Source: Prorocentrum cordatum (taxonomy: Eukaryota; Sar; Dinophyceae; Prorocentrales; Prorocentraceae). From it: DNA of 64,000 nt. Positions 19,801 to 31,391 of the stretch are shown one piece after another. The position numbers and the translations under genes were made by a program. How positions within the stretch are numbered: position 1 is the first letter of the stretch; each line of letters begins with the position of its first letter. The notes beneath the pieces were generated by a model. It worked only from the letters and a program-made list of their open reading frames with translations. It had not been told where the DNA came from and did no database searches. The DNA lies in contig CAUYUJ010018736.1 of assembly GCA_963575745.1 (NCBI GenBank), forward strand, positions 62,001 through 126,000, read 5' to 3'.

Positions 19801-21397
19801 GTCTGAGCATGCGGGTGCTGGCGCGTTTACCGGCTTGGTGGAGACACTCTTCGTTCCGCGAGTGCAGGAGATTACTTTTCTGGGTGTGCGGCTGCACACT
19901 CGAATGAGGACGCACTTGGATGTGCAGTATCGGATCCAGAAAGCTCAGCATGCGTTCTTTCAAGACATGAGCTTGTATCGATGTCGGTCGGTCCCGTGGG
20001 CGGTGAAATGGGAGAAGTATGTGAGCAAAGTACAGGGCACTTTCTTGTATAGCGTTGAAGGATCGAGTATCGACAAATCGGCATTGCAGGATATTCATAA
20101 GTTTGAGGGGCGTTGCTTGATAAAAATAGTTGGTGTACGAAAAAGGATTGATGAATCATGGTTCAGCTTCAATGTCAGAGCCTATAACTTTGCCAGGGGG
20201 AAATTTCGTGAAAAACATCCCAGCCTGGTAGAGTTGTACTTGCAAAAACAATGGGAGTGGAATAAGGATTGTTGCTCGTTCTTGAAGACGGCGGACATCG
20301 CGACAGATGCGGTTGGCAGTCAACAGAGTTGTGGAGCTTGGCGAGAATCATCAAGTGTGTGCCACAGTTTCATGACTGCGAGGTTGGCGATGTTCCATGG
20401 TATGAAACGTTGGACAGAGAGACGTGATTTGTACAATGAAGCGATCAGGGTGCTGAGTAAAAATTGGAAGAACCCAGAGGTGTCAGAAAAACGACGGAGG
20501 ATTGATTGCCAGGCAATAGGCCAGACATCATGGCACGCTACATTTGAAAGTTTTCGGGGAGATGAGTATTGGAAACACTTGACACATGATGAGGAGACGC
20601 GGAAAGCATGGATTGAACATATCAAACAGAGGACGGGACTTGCATTCGATCGACATTTTAAGCAGGAGAAAGAAAAACGGGTGGGACCTAACACTTGGGA
20701 GGAGGAGGAGGCACCAACACGGGCGGAAAATACAAAGCAGGCCAAGAGACTCGCACATGTTTTCGCGACGATGACGGACTGGTGGGAGTACGAACAGGGG
20801 ATTGCACGAGGGCTGCCAGTGGAGATCCAGGGAGATAACATGGCCACGATTAAGTGGTTAAACGGGGAGTGGAAGATCCACAACCGAACATATGCCAGAC
20901 AGATTGCCGAAATACAAAATGAGTTTCACGAGTTGCATGAGGAGTTTAACGTTGTCGGAGCCACGGTCGGAGGAGACATAGGGAAGCATGTCTATCGGGA
21001 GGGAAATCTGAGGGCTGATGAATTAACTCACATTGCACGCATCAGAGATATAGAGTATGATAGGACTCACGAGCTACAGGAGTATGACCTCTACGCCCTG
21101 CGGGGCGCTTTCGACGGTGGAGTCGATAAGGATAAAGCAGGAGCAGGTTGGTGGCTGGAGGGATTGATCAAAGCATCGGCATCTCATTCAATATATGGGA
21201 GCTTCGCCTTTCTGGATAGACCACAGTGGGTGCTGATCAAATCGAAGGCGTTTGGCCTTCCCCCTCAATATTCTGCCATGAACACTGAATTCGATGCTTT
21301 ATCGAGCCTCTGCGAGGCCATCTTTAGTGTAACCCGTAACTTCGCCCGTAGGGTTAGGCTGAAGAAACGAACTGTGGCTGCTTTTGGCAGCCGTTAG
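16850..21397 (+). pseudogene. LINE 2 ORF2: endonuclease, reverse transcriptase, permuted RNase H; one internal TAA
   Basis: The frame continues from ORF1 through TGA (16847-16849); the first ATG is 16883. A TAA at 17258-17260 interrupts the endonuclease between QEC (Glu codon 16985) and DAN (Asp codon 17297). The rest is open in the same frame to 21397, so one nonsense change (or a second leaky stop) separates it from intact. Further marks are SDH at 17627-17635, motif A Asp codon 18674 (CDILKAYD), motif B RTGGVESP and motif C WADN at 19064-19075. RNase H segments follow as GDN (20834), RAD (21017), FDGG (21113) and TEFDAL (Glu 21287). A Ser/Thr/Pro-rich stretch of about 200 residues, absent from copies 1 and 3, sits between palm and thumb (about 19268-19865). 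Confidence 0.85.
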
Positions 21398-21451
21398 ACA
21401 GATCGCAAAAGGCAAAAAAACCAAGGTTGACGGTTTACCGCCGGCGCCCAG

Positions 21452-22521
21452 TAATTCCGGGGCGCTGGAGAGCTAGTTGGCAAGAAAAATCTCGACGGAC
21501 CTTTCGCTGACTTTTGGTCGGTTGAAAATTTTGTTCTCGAAATTCAACAATTCGTTTGAGCTCTAGTATTTTTTCCCGTGATATTCGATCTTATTTCCGC
21601 TCGCCATCTCAATCTCAGCTCGATCGGGTACCTTTTACTGCCAAAAAGCGTCCCGGCGGGATCGGCCGTTTCGAGTCATCTTGATACGCGTTGTCAGTAT
21701 TTTGTTCTTAACTCGAGCTGTAGGGCAGCTATAAAGCTGTTCAGCACACATATCGCATTCAGAATCATCAGGCGCGTTCGCCTGTTGAATCGAGAGGTCT
21801 GAACTCGGTCTGCTAGCCGAGCTAGGTCCGCAAACCTATTTGTATTATTCGAGTTATATTGACAGACGCTCTCGGTTTTCGGTACAGAACTCGAGCTGTA
21901 GGGCAGTTACAGAGCTCATAGTGACAGAAATCGATTGGGAGTCATCAGGCGCGTTCGTCTGTTGAATCGAGAGCTCTGTACTCGGCCTGCTGCCCGAGCT
22001 AGGTTTGCGAAACTGTTCGTATTCTCCGAATCATCTTGAGAAGTGCTCTCAATTTTCTGCACTGAACTCGTGCTGGAAGAGGGCCGCAGTGCTGCTGGTC
22101 ACAGAAATCGATTTGAACACATCAGGCGCGTCCGTCCGTCGAACCCAAAGCTCGGAACTTGACCTGCTGCTCGAACTAGGTTCGCGAAACTATTGTATTA
22201 TTCGAGTCATCCTGAGAGATGCTGTCGGTTTTCTGCATTTAACTCGGGCTGTAGGGGGCTGCAGGGCTGGTTGTCATATGAGTCGATGCGGAGACATCAG
22301 ACGCGTCCGCCTGTCGCATTCAGAGGTCTGAACTCGGTTTGATATTCGGACTATGTTGCGAAACTGTTTGTTTTTTTGTTAGAGTCATCTTGAGAGGTCC
22401 GAAATCGCTTAGGCTGAAAAACTAGTCGTTCTCTGGGTTTTTTCTTACATTATGCACTGTCAGGAAGCTCTACGAGTCCCCCGGCGGTAAGAAATGTTGA
22501 CGGTTTACCGCCGGCGCCCAG
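21452..22521 (+). mobile_element. A-type unit, body and 3' end
   Basis: It resumes TAATTCCGGGGCGC after the hairpin that holds LINE 2, contains the usual monomers, and closes with hairpin and CAG at 22521. The loop reads AAGAAATGTTGACGG. Its 5' terminal sequence is not adjacent, as expected for host sequence resuming after a nested unit. Confidence 0.65.
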
Positions 22522-22889
22522 TTACAGAAACCGATTCAGAATCATCAGTCGCGTTTGTCTGTCGAATCCAGAGCTCTGAACTCGGTCTGCTGCGCGATCC
22601 AGAATCACGAAACTGTTCGTATTCTTCCAGTCATCTTGAGAGCTACTGTCGGCGTTCTGCACTTAACTCGGGCTGTAGGGAGGCTGCAGGGCGGGTAATC
22701 ACAGGAATCGATTCGGAGACATCAGACGCGTCCGTCTGTCGCATTCAGAGGTCTGAACTCGGTCTGATACTCGAGTTGGGCTGAAAAACTATTCGTTCTC
22801 TGCAATTTTTTTCGACATTATATGTTGTCAGGAAGCTCTACGAGTCCCCCGGCGGTAACAAAGGTTGACGGTTTACCGCCGGCGCCCAG
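22522..22889 (+). mobile_element. A-type unit, 3' third
   Basis: It begins in mid-monomer (TTACAGAAACCG), which intact units carry after GATAT, and ends with an intact hairpin at 22889. It is probably the right half of a unit interrupted by the preceding copies; its left half was not located with certainty. Confidence 0.6.
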
Positions 22890-23022
22890 TACCTCGTAGA
22901 GCTCTTCGGCATCGATGAGCTAGAGGAATTCCGGCGCGGGGTGGACCTAGTTGGCCCAGCCGGCCGAGGCGGACAATAACTCGTAGAGCTTCCCTTAGTA
23001 AGTTATTGCTGGAAGCTACGAG

Positions 23023-24039
23023 TAACTCGTAGAGCTTCCCTTAGCAAGTCATTGCTGGAAGCTAAGAGTAATTCCGGCGCGCTGGAGAGCTAGTTGGCAA
23101 GAAAAATCTCGACGGAACTTTGGGTGACTTTTGGTCGGTTGAAAATTTCGTTCTCGAAATTTAACCATTCGTTAGAGCTCTAGTATTTTTTCCCGTGATA
23201 TTCGATCTTATTCCCGCTCGCCATCTTGATCTCAGCTCGATCGGGTGTATATTACTATCGAAAAGCACTCTGGTGGGATCGGCCGTTTTGAGTCATCTTG
23301 ATGCGCGCTGACGGTTTTCTGAACATAACTCGAGCTTCAGGACAGCTTCAGAGCTGGTAAGCACAGCTAATCGATGTAGAATGAAGAGGCGCGTTCGCCT
23401 GTTGAATCCAGAGCCTGAACTCGGTCTGCTAGCCGAGCTAGGTCCGCAAACCTATTCGTATTATCAGAGTCATCTTGACAGGAACTCTCGGTTTTCCGAA
23501 CTTACCTCGAGCTGTAGGACAGCTACAGAGCTGATATTTACAGAAATCGATTCATAATCGTCAGTCGCGTTTGTCCGTCGAATCCAGAGCTCTGAACTCG
23601 GTCTGCTGCCCGATCTACAATCGCAAAACTATTCGTATTGGTCGAGTCATCTTGAGAAGTGCTCTCGGTTTCCTTCACTCAACTCGCGCTGAGGGGGGCT
23701 ACAGTGCTGGTGGTCACAGAATCGATTTCAAGACATCAGATGCGTCCGCCTGTCGAGTCCAGAGCTCTGAACTCTGCCTGCTGCCCAAACTAGCTCCGCG
23801 AAGCTATTCGTATTGTTCGAGTCATCCTCAGAGGTGCTGTCGGTTTTCTGCACAGAACTCGGGCTGTAGGGGAGCTGCAGGGCTGGTAATGACAGGAGTC
23901 GATTCGTAGACATCATACGCGTCCGTCTGTCGCATTTCACTTTAAGTCAGGCTGTCGGTTTTCTCAAATTAATTCGAGCTAGGAAGCTCTACGAGTCCCC
24001 GGCGGTAACTAAGGTTGACGGTTTACCGCCGGCGATCAG
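23023..24039 (+). mobile_element. Complete A-type hairpin unit (1017 bp)
   Basis: It starts TAACTCGTAGAGCTTCCC and ends with hairpin plus GGCGATCAG at 24039. The insertion site is in front of T within GAGTAATTCC, the same site where several other units have landed. Confidence 0.82.
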
Positions 24040-24116
24040 TAATTCCGGCGCGCCCCAGAGCTAGTTGGCAAGAAAAATCTCGACGGAACTTTTGATGACT
24101 TTTGGTCGGTTGAAAA

Positions 24117-25173
24117 TAACTCGTAGAGCTTCCCTTAGCAAGTTGTTGCTGGAAGCTAAGAGTAATTCCGGGGCGCTGGAGAGCTAGTTGGCAAGACAAA
24201 TCTCGACGGACCTTTTGGTGACTTTTGGTCGGTTGAACATTTTGTTCTCGAAATTCAACAATTCGTTTCAGCTCTAGTATTTTTTCCCATGATATTCGAC
24301 CTTATTTCCGCTCGCCATCTTGATATCAGCTCGATCGGGTACCTTTTACTGCCAAAAAGCAGGCAGGCGGGATCGGCCGTTTCGAGTCATCTTGATACGC
24401 GCTGTCGGTTTTCTGAACATAACTCGAGCTTCAGGACCTATAGGGCCAGTAAGCACAGCTAATCGATGTAGAATGATCAGGCGCGTTCGCCTGTTGAACC
24501 CAGAGGCCTGAATTCGGTCCGCTAGACGAGCTAGGTTCAAAAATCTATTCGTATTATCCGAGTCATCTTGACAGACGCCCTCGGTATTTTGTGCTTAACT
24601 CGAGCTGTAGGGCAGCTACAGAGCTCATAGTCACAGCAATCGATTGGGAATCATCAGGCGCGTTCGTCTGTTGAATCGAGAGCTCTGAACTCGCCCTGCT
24701 GCCCGAGCTAGAATCGCGAAACTATTCGTATTCTTCGAACCATCTGAAGAGGTACTGTCGCTTTCTAAACTTAACTCGGGCTGTAGGGGGCTACAGTGCT
24801 GCTGGGGACAGCAATCGATTTGGAGACATCAGGCGCGTCCACCTGTGGAGCCAGCGCTCGGAACTCGGCCTGCTGCCTGAACTCGGTCCGCGAACCTGTT
24901 CGTATTGTTCGAAACTATTCGTTTTGTTTGAGTTATCTTCAGAGGTGCTGTTGATTAGCGCGCGTAACGTGCTGTAGCAGAGCTACAGAGCACGTGCAGA
25001 AGACAATCCAGAAGCATCAGGGGGCGTTCGGCTGTTGCATCGAGAGGTTTGAAATCGCTTGGGCTGAAAAACTATTCGTTCTCTGCAATTTATTTTATAC
25101 ACTATATTTTGTCAGGAAGCTCTACGAGTCCCCCGGCGGTAAGAAAGGTTGACGGTTTACCGCCGGCGCCCAG
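24117..25173 (+). mobile_element. Complete A-type hairpin unit (1057 bp)
   Basis: It starts TAACTCGTAGAGCTTCCC (with GTTGTTGCTGG after) and ends GGCGCCCAG at 25173. The reconstructed empty site TTGAAAA^TTTCGTTCTCG is found uninterrupted at about 23140. Confidence 0.85.
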
Positions 25174-26575
25174 TTTCGTTCTCGAAATTCAACCATTCGT
25201 TAGAGCTCTAGTATTTTTTCCCATGATATTCGATCTTATTACCGCTCGCCATCTTGATCTCAGCTCGATCGGGTACCTTTTACTGCCAAAAAGCAGGCAG
25301 GCGGGATCGGCCGTTTCGAGTCATCTTGATACGCGCTGTCGGTTTTCTGAACATAACTCGAGCTTAAGGACAGCTACAGGGCCAGTAAGCACAGCTAATC
25401 GATATAGAATGGTCAGGCGCGTTCGCCTGTTCAACCCAGAGGCCTGAACTCGGTCTGCTAGCCGAGCTCGGTTCAAAAACCTATTCGTATTATCCGAGTC
25501 ATCTTGACAGACGCTCTCGGTATTTTGTGCTTAACTCGAGCTGTAGGGCAGCTACAGAGCTCATAGTCACAGAAATCGACTGGGAATCATCAGGCGCGTT
25601 CGTCTGTTGAATCGAGAGCTCTGAACTCGCCCTGCTGCCCGAGCTAGAATCGCGAAACTATTCGTATTCTTCGAACCATCTGAAGAGGTACTGTCGCTTT
25701 CTAAACTTAACTCGGGCTGTAGGGGGCTACAGTGCTGCTGGGGACAGCAATCGATTTGAAGACATCAGTCGCGTCCACCTGTGGAAGCCAGAGCTCGGAA
25801 CTCGGCCTGCTGCCTGAACTCAGTCCGCGAACCTGTTCGTATTGTTCGAGTCATCCTGAAAGATGCTATCGGTTTTCTGCACTCAACTCGGGCTTTAGGG
25901 GAGCTGCAGGGCTGGTAATCACAGGAATCGATTCGGAGACATCAGACGCGTCCGTCTGTCGCATTCAGAGGCCTGAACTCGGTCTGATACTCGAGCTGGG
26001 TTTAGGAAACTATTCGTTTTGTTTGAGTTATCTTCAGAGGTGCTGTTGATTAGCGCACGTAACTCGGGCTGTAGCAGAGCTACAGAGCTCGTACAGAAGA
26101 CAATCCAGAAGCATCAGGGGGCGTTCGGCTGTTGCATCAAGATCTGAAATCGCTTGGGCTGAAAAACTATTCGTTCTCTGCAATTTATTTTCTACATTAT
26201 ATATAGTCAGGAAGCTCTACGAGTCCCCCGGCGGTAAGAAAGGTTGACGGTTTACCGCCGGCGCCCAGTGTGACAACTTTTGGGTGGTTTTGCGAAAATT
26301 TGAAAGATATTTGACCATTTATTTTGAAAAAGAAGATTTTTACGCCGAGCATTTATGAACTTCTCTCTGACAGCAGCTCAGCTCTCTGGATGCATTTTTG
26401 CATGAGTTGACTTCCGGGAACTGAGCGAATATGAGCATCGAAAAAATCGAATTTCAAGATTTTCGAAAAATCTCCATTTTTTGATTCTGTGTCGATTCTC
26501 TGCGCTCTTACTAGTGAGAGGAGCTCTACGAGGTTCCCGGCGGTGACCAGGTTGACGGTTCACCGCCGGCGCCAG

Positions 26576-27582
26576 TTCTGGCGCGCTGGAGAGCTAGTTG
26601 GCAAGAAAAATCTCGACGGAACTTTTGGTGACTTTTGGTCGGTTGAAAATTTTCTTCTCGAAATTCAACAATTCGTTAGAGCCCTAGTATTTTTTCTCGT
26701 GATATTCGATCTTATTCCCGCTCGCCATCCCGATCTCCGCTCGATCGGGTGAATATTACTGTCGAAAAGCACAGTGGCGGGATCGGCCGTTTTGAGTCAT
26801 CTTGATACGTACTGACGGTTTTCTGAACATAACTCGAGCTTTAGGACAGCTACAGAGCTGGTAAGCACAGCTAATCGATGTGGAATGATCAGGCGCGTTC
26901 GCTTGTTGAATCCAGAGGTCTGAACTCGGTCTGTTAGCCGAGCTAGGTCCGCAAACCTATTCGTATTCTTCGAATAATATTTACAGGAACTTTCGGTTTT
27001 CTGTACTTAACTCGAACTGTAGGACAGCTACAGAACTGATATTAATAGCAAGCAATTCAGAATCATCAGTTGCGTTTGTGTGTCGAATCCAGAGCTCTGA
27101 ACTCGGTCTGCTGCCCGATCTAGAATCACGAAACTATTCGTATTGATCGAGTCATCTTGAGAAGTGCTCTCGGTTTTCTTCACTCAACTCGCGCTGAGGG
27201 GGACTTCAGTGCTGGTGGTCACAGGAATCGGTTTGAAGACATCAGGCGCGTCGGCCTGTCGAATCCAAAGCTCTGAACTCTGTCTGCTGCCGAACTAGGT
27301 CCGCGAAACTATTCGTATTCTTCGAGTCACCCTGAGAGGTGCTGTCGGTTTTCTGCGCATAACTCGGGGTGTAGGGGGGCTGCGGGGCTTGTAATCACAG
27401 AAGTCGATTCGCAGACATCAGACGCGTCCGGCTATCGCATATCGCATTCAGAGGTCATAAAATATTCACTATGAGTCGGAATGTTGGTAGGTGCTGTCGG
27501 TTTTCTCAACTTAAGTCGAGCTAGGAAGCTCTACGAGTCTCCCGGCGGTAACCAAGGTTGACGGTTTACCGCCGGCGCCCAG
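26576..27582 (+). mobile_element. A-type unit, body and 3' end
   Basis: It resumes TTCTGGCGCGCTGG after the B-type unit, carries the monomers, and ends with an AACCAAGG-type loop hairpin at 27582. That loop type is the one occupied by LINEs 1 and 2, and here it is empty. Confidence 0.65.
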
Positions 27583-28617
27583 TGACTCGTAGAGCTTCCC
27601 TAAGCTATTTGCTGGAAGCTTAAGAGTAATTCCGGCGCGCTGGAGAGCTAGTTGGCAAGAAAAATCTCGACGGAACTTTTGGTGACTTTTGGTCGGTTGA
27701 ACATTTTGTTCTCGAAATTTGAACATTCGTTAGAGCTCTAGTATTTTTTCCCGTGATATTCGATCTTATTCCCGCTCGCCATCTTGATCTCAGCTCGATC
27801 GGGTGAATATTACTATCGAAAAGCACTGTGGCGGGATCGGCCGTTTCGAGTCATCTTGATAAGCGCTGACGGTTCTCTGAACATAACTCGAGCTTTAGGA
27901 CAGCTACAGAGCTGGTAAGCACAGCTAATCGATGTAGAATGATTAGGCGCGTTTGCCTGTTGAATCCAGAGGTCTGAACTCGGTCTGTTAGCCGAGCTAG
28001 GTCCGGAAAGCTTTCGTATTATTCGAGTCATCTTGACAGGAACTCTCGGTTTTCTGTACTTAACTCGAGCTCTAGGACAGCTACAGAGCTGATATAGAAA
28101 CCGATTCAGAATCATCAGTTGCGTTTGTGTGTCGAATCCAGAGCTCTGAACTCGGTCTGCTGCCCGATCTAGAATCGCGAAATTATTTGTATTGGTCGAG
28201 TCATCTTGAGAAGTGCTCTCGCTTTTCTTCACTCAACTCGCGCTGAGGGGGGCTACAGTGCTGGTGGTCACAGGAATCGATTTGAAAAGATCAGGCGCGT
28301 CGGCCTGTCGAATCCAGAGCTCGGAACTCGGTCTGCTGCCCGAACTAGGACCGCGAAACTATTCTATTGTTCGAGTCATCCTGAGAGGTGCTGTCGGTTT
28401 TCTGCACTTAACTCGGGCTGTAGGGGGGCTGCAGAGCTGGTAATGACAGGATTCGATTCGCAGACATCAGACGCGTCCGCCTGTCAGAGGTCAAAAAATA
28501 TTCACTATGAGTCGGACTGTTGGTAGGTGCTGTCGCTTTCTCAATTTAAGTCGAGCTAGGAAGCTCTACGAGTCTCCCGGCGGTAACCAAGGTTGACGGT
28601 TTACCGCCGGTGCCCAG
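27583..28617 (+). mobile_element. Complete A-type hairpin unit (1035 bp)
   Basis: It starts TGACTCGTAGAGCTTCCC immediately after the CAG of the previous unit. The usual GCAAGTTATTGCTGG leader hairpin is shortened. It ends GGTGCCCAG at 28617. Adjacent head-to-tail placement could come from insertion next to an existing end or from rolling-circle read-through. Confidence 0.75.
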
Positions 28618-28923
28618 TTTGGGTGGTTTTGCGAATTTTTGAAAGATATTGGACAATTTATTTTGAGAAAGCAGATTTTTCGCACCTGTAGTTGGTTTTG
28701 CCGCGTCTGCCAGTGAAATTTTCAGGTCTGTAGGTGCAGTATTACTATCAAAAGACTAGGGGGAACCGATCTTGAGTAAAAGCAGAAAAACGTGATTTTT
28801 TTAAGAGTTTTTTCTTTCTTGCTCCAGAAGCTTTCTCTCCGTGTTCCGACGGTCGCCGTGCAAGGAAAGAGCTCTACGAGGTTCCCGGCGGTAGCCAGGT
28901 TGACGGTTTACCGCCGGTTCCAG
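28618..28923 (+). mobile_element. B/C-type unit, 3' part
   Basis: It resumes in mid-body (TTGGGTGGTTTTGCGAA). The start matches B and the end matches C (GTTTTGCCGCGTCTGCC), so it is a mosaic. It closes with CCGGCGGTAG/TTACCGCCGG and TTCCAG at 28923. Confidence 0.65.
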
Positions 28924-29317
28924 TACCTCGTAGAGCTCTTCCTCAAAGAGCTAAGAGAAATTCGGCCGCAGGGTGAAGCTAGTTGGCCGGCCCGACGAAA
29001 AGAGAGAATATGGTTACCTGGGGTCGGTGTTTTTCACTTCATGCAAAATTTTGAAGTTCGTTTTTAGAAGTGAGATTTCCATTCCCTGCAGTGAGCTATG
29101 GCGCACCTGCTGGTAAATTTTCTATAGCTCTAGGTCAGTATTACTATCAAAACACTTGGAGGAACCCATTGTATGAAAACCGAAAAATCGTAATTTTTCG
29201 ATTTTTTCGGCTCTCGCTTCAGGAGCTCCCTTCACGTGTTCGGAGGAGCGCTGTGTAAGAAGAGAGCTACGAGGTGCCCGGCGGTAACTTGGTTGACGGT
29301 TTACCGCCGGTTCCGAG
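28924..29317 (+). mobile_element. Complete C-type hairpin unit (394 bp)
   Basis: It starts TACCTCGTAGAGCTC and ends with stem CCGGCGGTAA/TTACCGCCGG and TTCCGAG, in place of the usual CAG, at 29317. It lies directly after the previous CAG. Confidence 0.78.
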
Positions 29318-29976
29318 TTGGTCAACCCGGCCCGGGCGGACAACGTGATGACCTGGGGTCGGTTTTTCGAAGATGACGAGGGATATTGAAATTCGTTTTG
29401 TATATTTGAATTTTTATTCTATGCAGTGAATTACGGCGCTTTCGATGGTGCAATTATGGCGGTTTCGATGGTGCAATCCTCAGGGCTCTAGCTGCATTAT
29501 TTCGATCAAAAGACTAGGGGGGAACAAACAAAACAATATTTCTTTGTTTTTCAAGCTTGTTTTCAGAAGCATTTCTCTGCTGTTATCAGGGAACTGACTT
29601 GGTCTATTCAGAGCTGCAGGGTGGAGCTAGTTGGCTGGCCTAACGAAAAGAGAGAATGTGGTAACCTGGGGTCGGTGTTTTTCACTTTATGCAAAAGTTG
29701 GAAGTTAGTTTTTAAAAGTGCCATTTATATTCCCTGTAGTAAGTTATGGCGCACCTGCTGGTGATTTTTTTATGGCTCTAGGTTCAGTAATACTATCAAA
29801 TCACTTGGAGGAACCCACTGTATGAAAACCGAAAAATCGTTTTTTTTTTTTTTTCGATTTTTTTCGGCTCTCGCTTCAGAAGCTTCCTTCACGTGTTCGG
29901 AGGAGCGCTTTGTAAGGAGAGAGCTCAACCAGATGCCCTGCGGTAACTTGGTTGACGGTTTACCGATGGTTCCCAG
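29318..29976 (+). mobile_element. Degenerate C-type copies with decayed hairpin
   Basis: Two partial C-type bodies follow each other, with GACCTGGGGTCGG at about 29350 and AACCTGGGGTCGG at about 29665. The terminal hairpin is mutated (CCTGCGGTAA versus TTACCGATGG) and ends CCCAG at 29976. The decay suggests older copies. Confidence 0.55.
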
Positions 29977-31391
29977 TTGGCAAGAAAAATCTCGACGGAA
30001 CTTCGGTCCGCGAATTGTTCGAGTCATCCTGAAAGATGCTGTCGGTTTTCTGCAGTTAACTCGGGATGTAGGGGAGCTGCTCACAGGAATCGATTCGGAG
30101 ACATCAGACGCGTCCGCTCGTCGCATTCAGAGGCCTGAACTCGTTGATACTCGAGCTGGGTTTAGGAAACTATTCGTTTTGTTTGAGTTATCTTCAGAGG
30201 TGCTGTTGATTAGCGCACGTAACTCGGGCTGTAGCAGAGCTACAGAGCTCGTACAGAAGACAATCCAGAAGCATCAGGGGGCCTTCGGCTGTTGCATCGA
30301 GAGGTCTGAAATCGCTTGGGCTGAAAAACTATTCGTTCTCTGCAATTTATTTTCTACATTATATATAGTGAGGAAGCTCTACGAGTCCCCGGCGGTAAGA
30401 AAGGTTGACGGTTTACCGCCGGCGCCCAGTTGGCAAGAAAAATCTCGACGGAACTTTTGCTGACTTTGGATCGGTTGAAAATTTTGTTCTCGAAATTTGA
30501 ACAGTTCTTAGAGCTCTAGTACTTGTTTCTGAGCCATTCGATCTTATCCCCGCTCGCCATCTCGATCTCAGATCGATCGGGTGAATATTACCATCGAAAA
30601 GCACGGTGGCGGGATCGGCCGTTTTGAGCCATCTTGATTTGCACTGACGGTTTTTCTGAACATAACTCGAGCTTTAGGACAGCTACAGAGCTGGTAAGCA
30701 CAGCTAATCGATGTAGAATGATTAGGCGCGTTCGCCTGTCGAATCCAGAGCTCCGAACTCGGTCTACTAGCCGAGCTAGGTCCGCAAACCTGTTCGTTTA
30801 TGTCATCTTGATAGAGGCTCTCGGTTTTCTCACTCAACTCGAGCTGTAGGACAGCTACAGCTGATATTTACAGAAACCGATTCAGAATCATCAGTTGCGT
30901 TCGTCTGTCGAATCCAGAGCTCTGAACTCGGTCTGCTGCCCGATCTAGAATCGCGAAACTGTTCGTATTGGTCGAGTCATCTTGAGAAGTGCTCTCGCTT
31001 TTCTTCACTCAACTCGCGCTGAGGGGGGCTACAGTGCTGGTGGTCACAGGAACCGATTTGAAGACATCAGGCGCGTCTGCCTGTTGAATCCAGAGCTCGG
31101 AACTCGGTCTGCTGCCCGAATTAGGTCTGCGAAACTATTGTATTGTTCGAGTCACCCTGAGAGGTGCTGTCGGTTTTCTGCACTTAACTCGGGCTGTAGG
31201 GGGGCTGCAGGGCTGGTAATGACAGGAGTCGATTCGCAGACATCAGACGCGTCCGCCTGTCGCATTCAGAGGTCAAAAAATATGTCGGAATGTTGGTAGG
31301 TGCTGTCGGTTTTCTTAACTTAAGTCGAGGTAGGAAGCTCTACGAGTCTCCCGGCGGTAACCTAGGTTGACGGTTTACCGCCGGCGCCCAG
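29977..31391 (+). mobile_element. Two A-type units, the first internally deleted
   Basis: 29977-30429 jumps from GACGGAACTT directly to CGGTCCGCGAATTG, skipping most early monomers, and ends with a hairpin at 30429. 30430-31391 starts TTGGCAAGAAAAATC and runs through normal monomers to an intact hairpin at 31391. Confidence 0.6.

Larger units (their letters stand above)
15415..21418 (+). mobile_element. LINE copy 2 in a hairpin loop
   Basis: It is bounded by an exact direct repeat AACCAAGGTTG (15404-15414 and 21419-21429) from the loop of the host hairpin. It has ORF1, an in-frame TGA, ORF2 and a very short 3' UTR ending CAAAAGGCAAAAA. No spliced-leader relict is visible at its 5' end, so it is either slightly 5'-truncated or was spliced differently. 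Its proteins are diverged from copies 1 and 3, so this is a distinct lineage using the same target. Confidence 0.88.
14272..21451 (+). mobile_element. A-type unit split by LINE copy 2
   Basis: The body starts TGGACGCTACCAAG and continues as 177-bp-type monomers to about 15375. The left part of the terminal hairpin is at about 15397-15414. The hairpin is completed after the LINE, from 21419 to CAG at 21451. Confidence 0.75.
22977..26268 (+). mobile_element. A-type unit inside B, itself carrying two A-type units
   Basis: It runs from TAACTCGTAGAGCTTCCC at 22977 to CAG at 26268. It is interrupted by complete A-type units at 23023-24039 and 24117-25173. The flanks rejoin as TACGAG^TAATTCC and TTGAAAA^TTTCGTTC, and the rejoined unit is 1218 bp. 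An element within an element within an element gives a relative age order. Confidence 0.85.
22890..26575 (+). mobile_element. B-type unit hosting a nested A-type cluster
   Basis: The B-type start TACCTCGTAGAGCTC is at 22890 and the end CGGCGCCAG is at 26575. The 22977-26268 interval is an inserted A-type unit. Removing it joins GGCGGACAA to TGTGACAAC, matching uninterrupted B-type sequence elsewhere (41948, 43487). The rejoined length is 394 bp, the normal B size. Confidence 0.85.

Noticed and set aside
25174-25300. Interpretation of units as 5'-truncated retroposons
   Set aside because: Apparent truncations start exactly where an interrupted host unit should resume, and in many cases the left half is found upstream with a matching junction.
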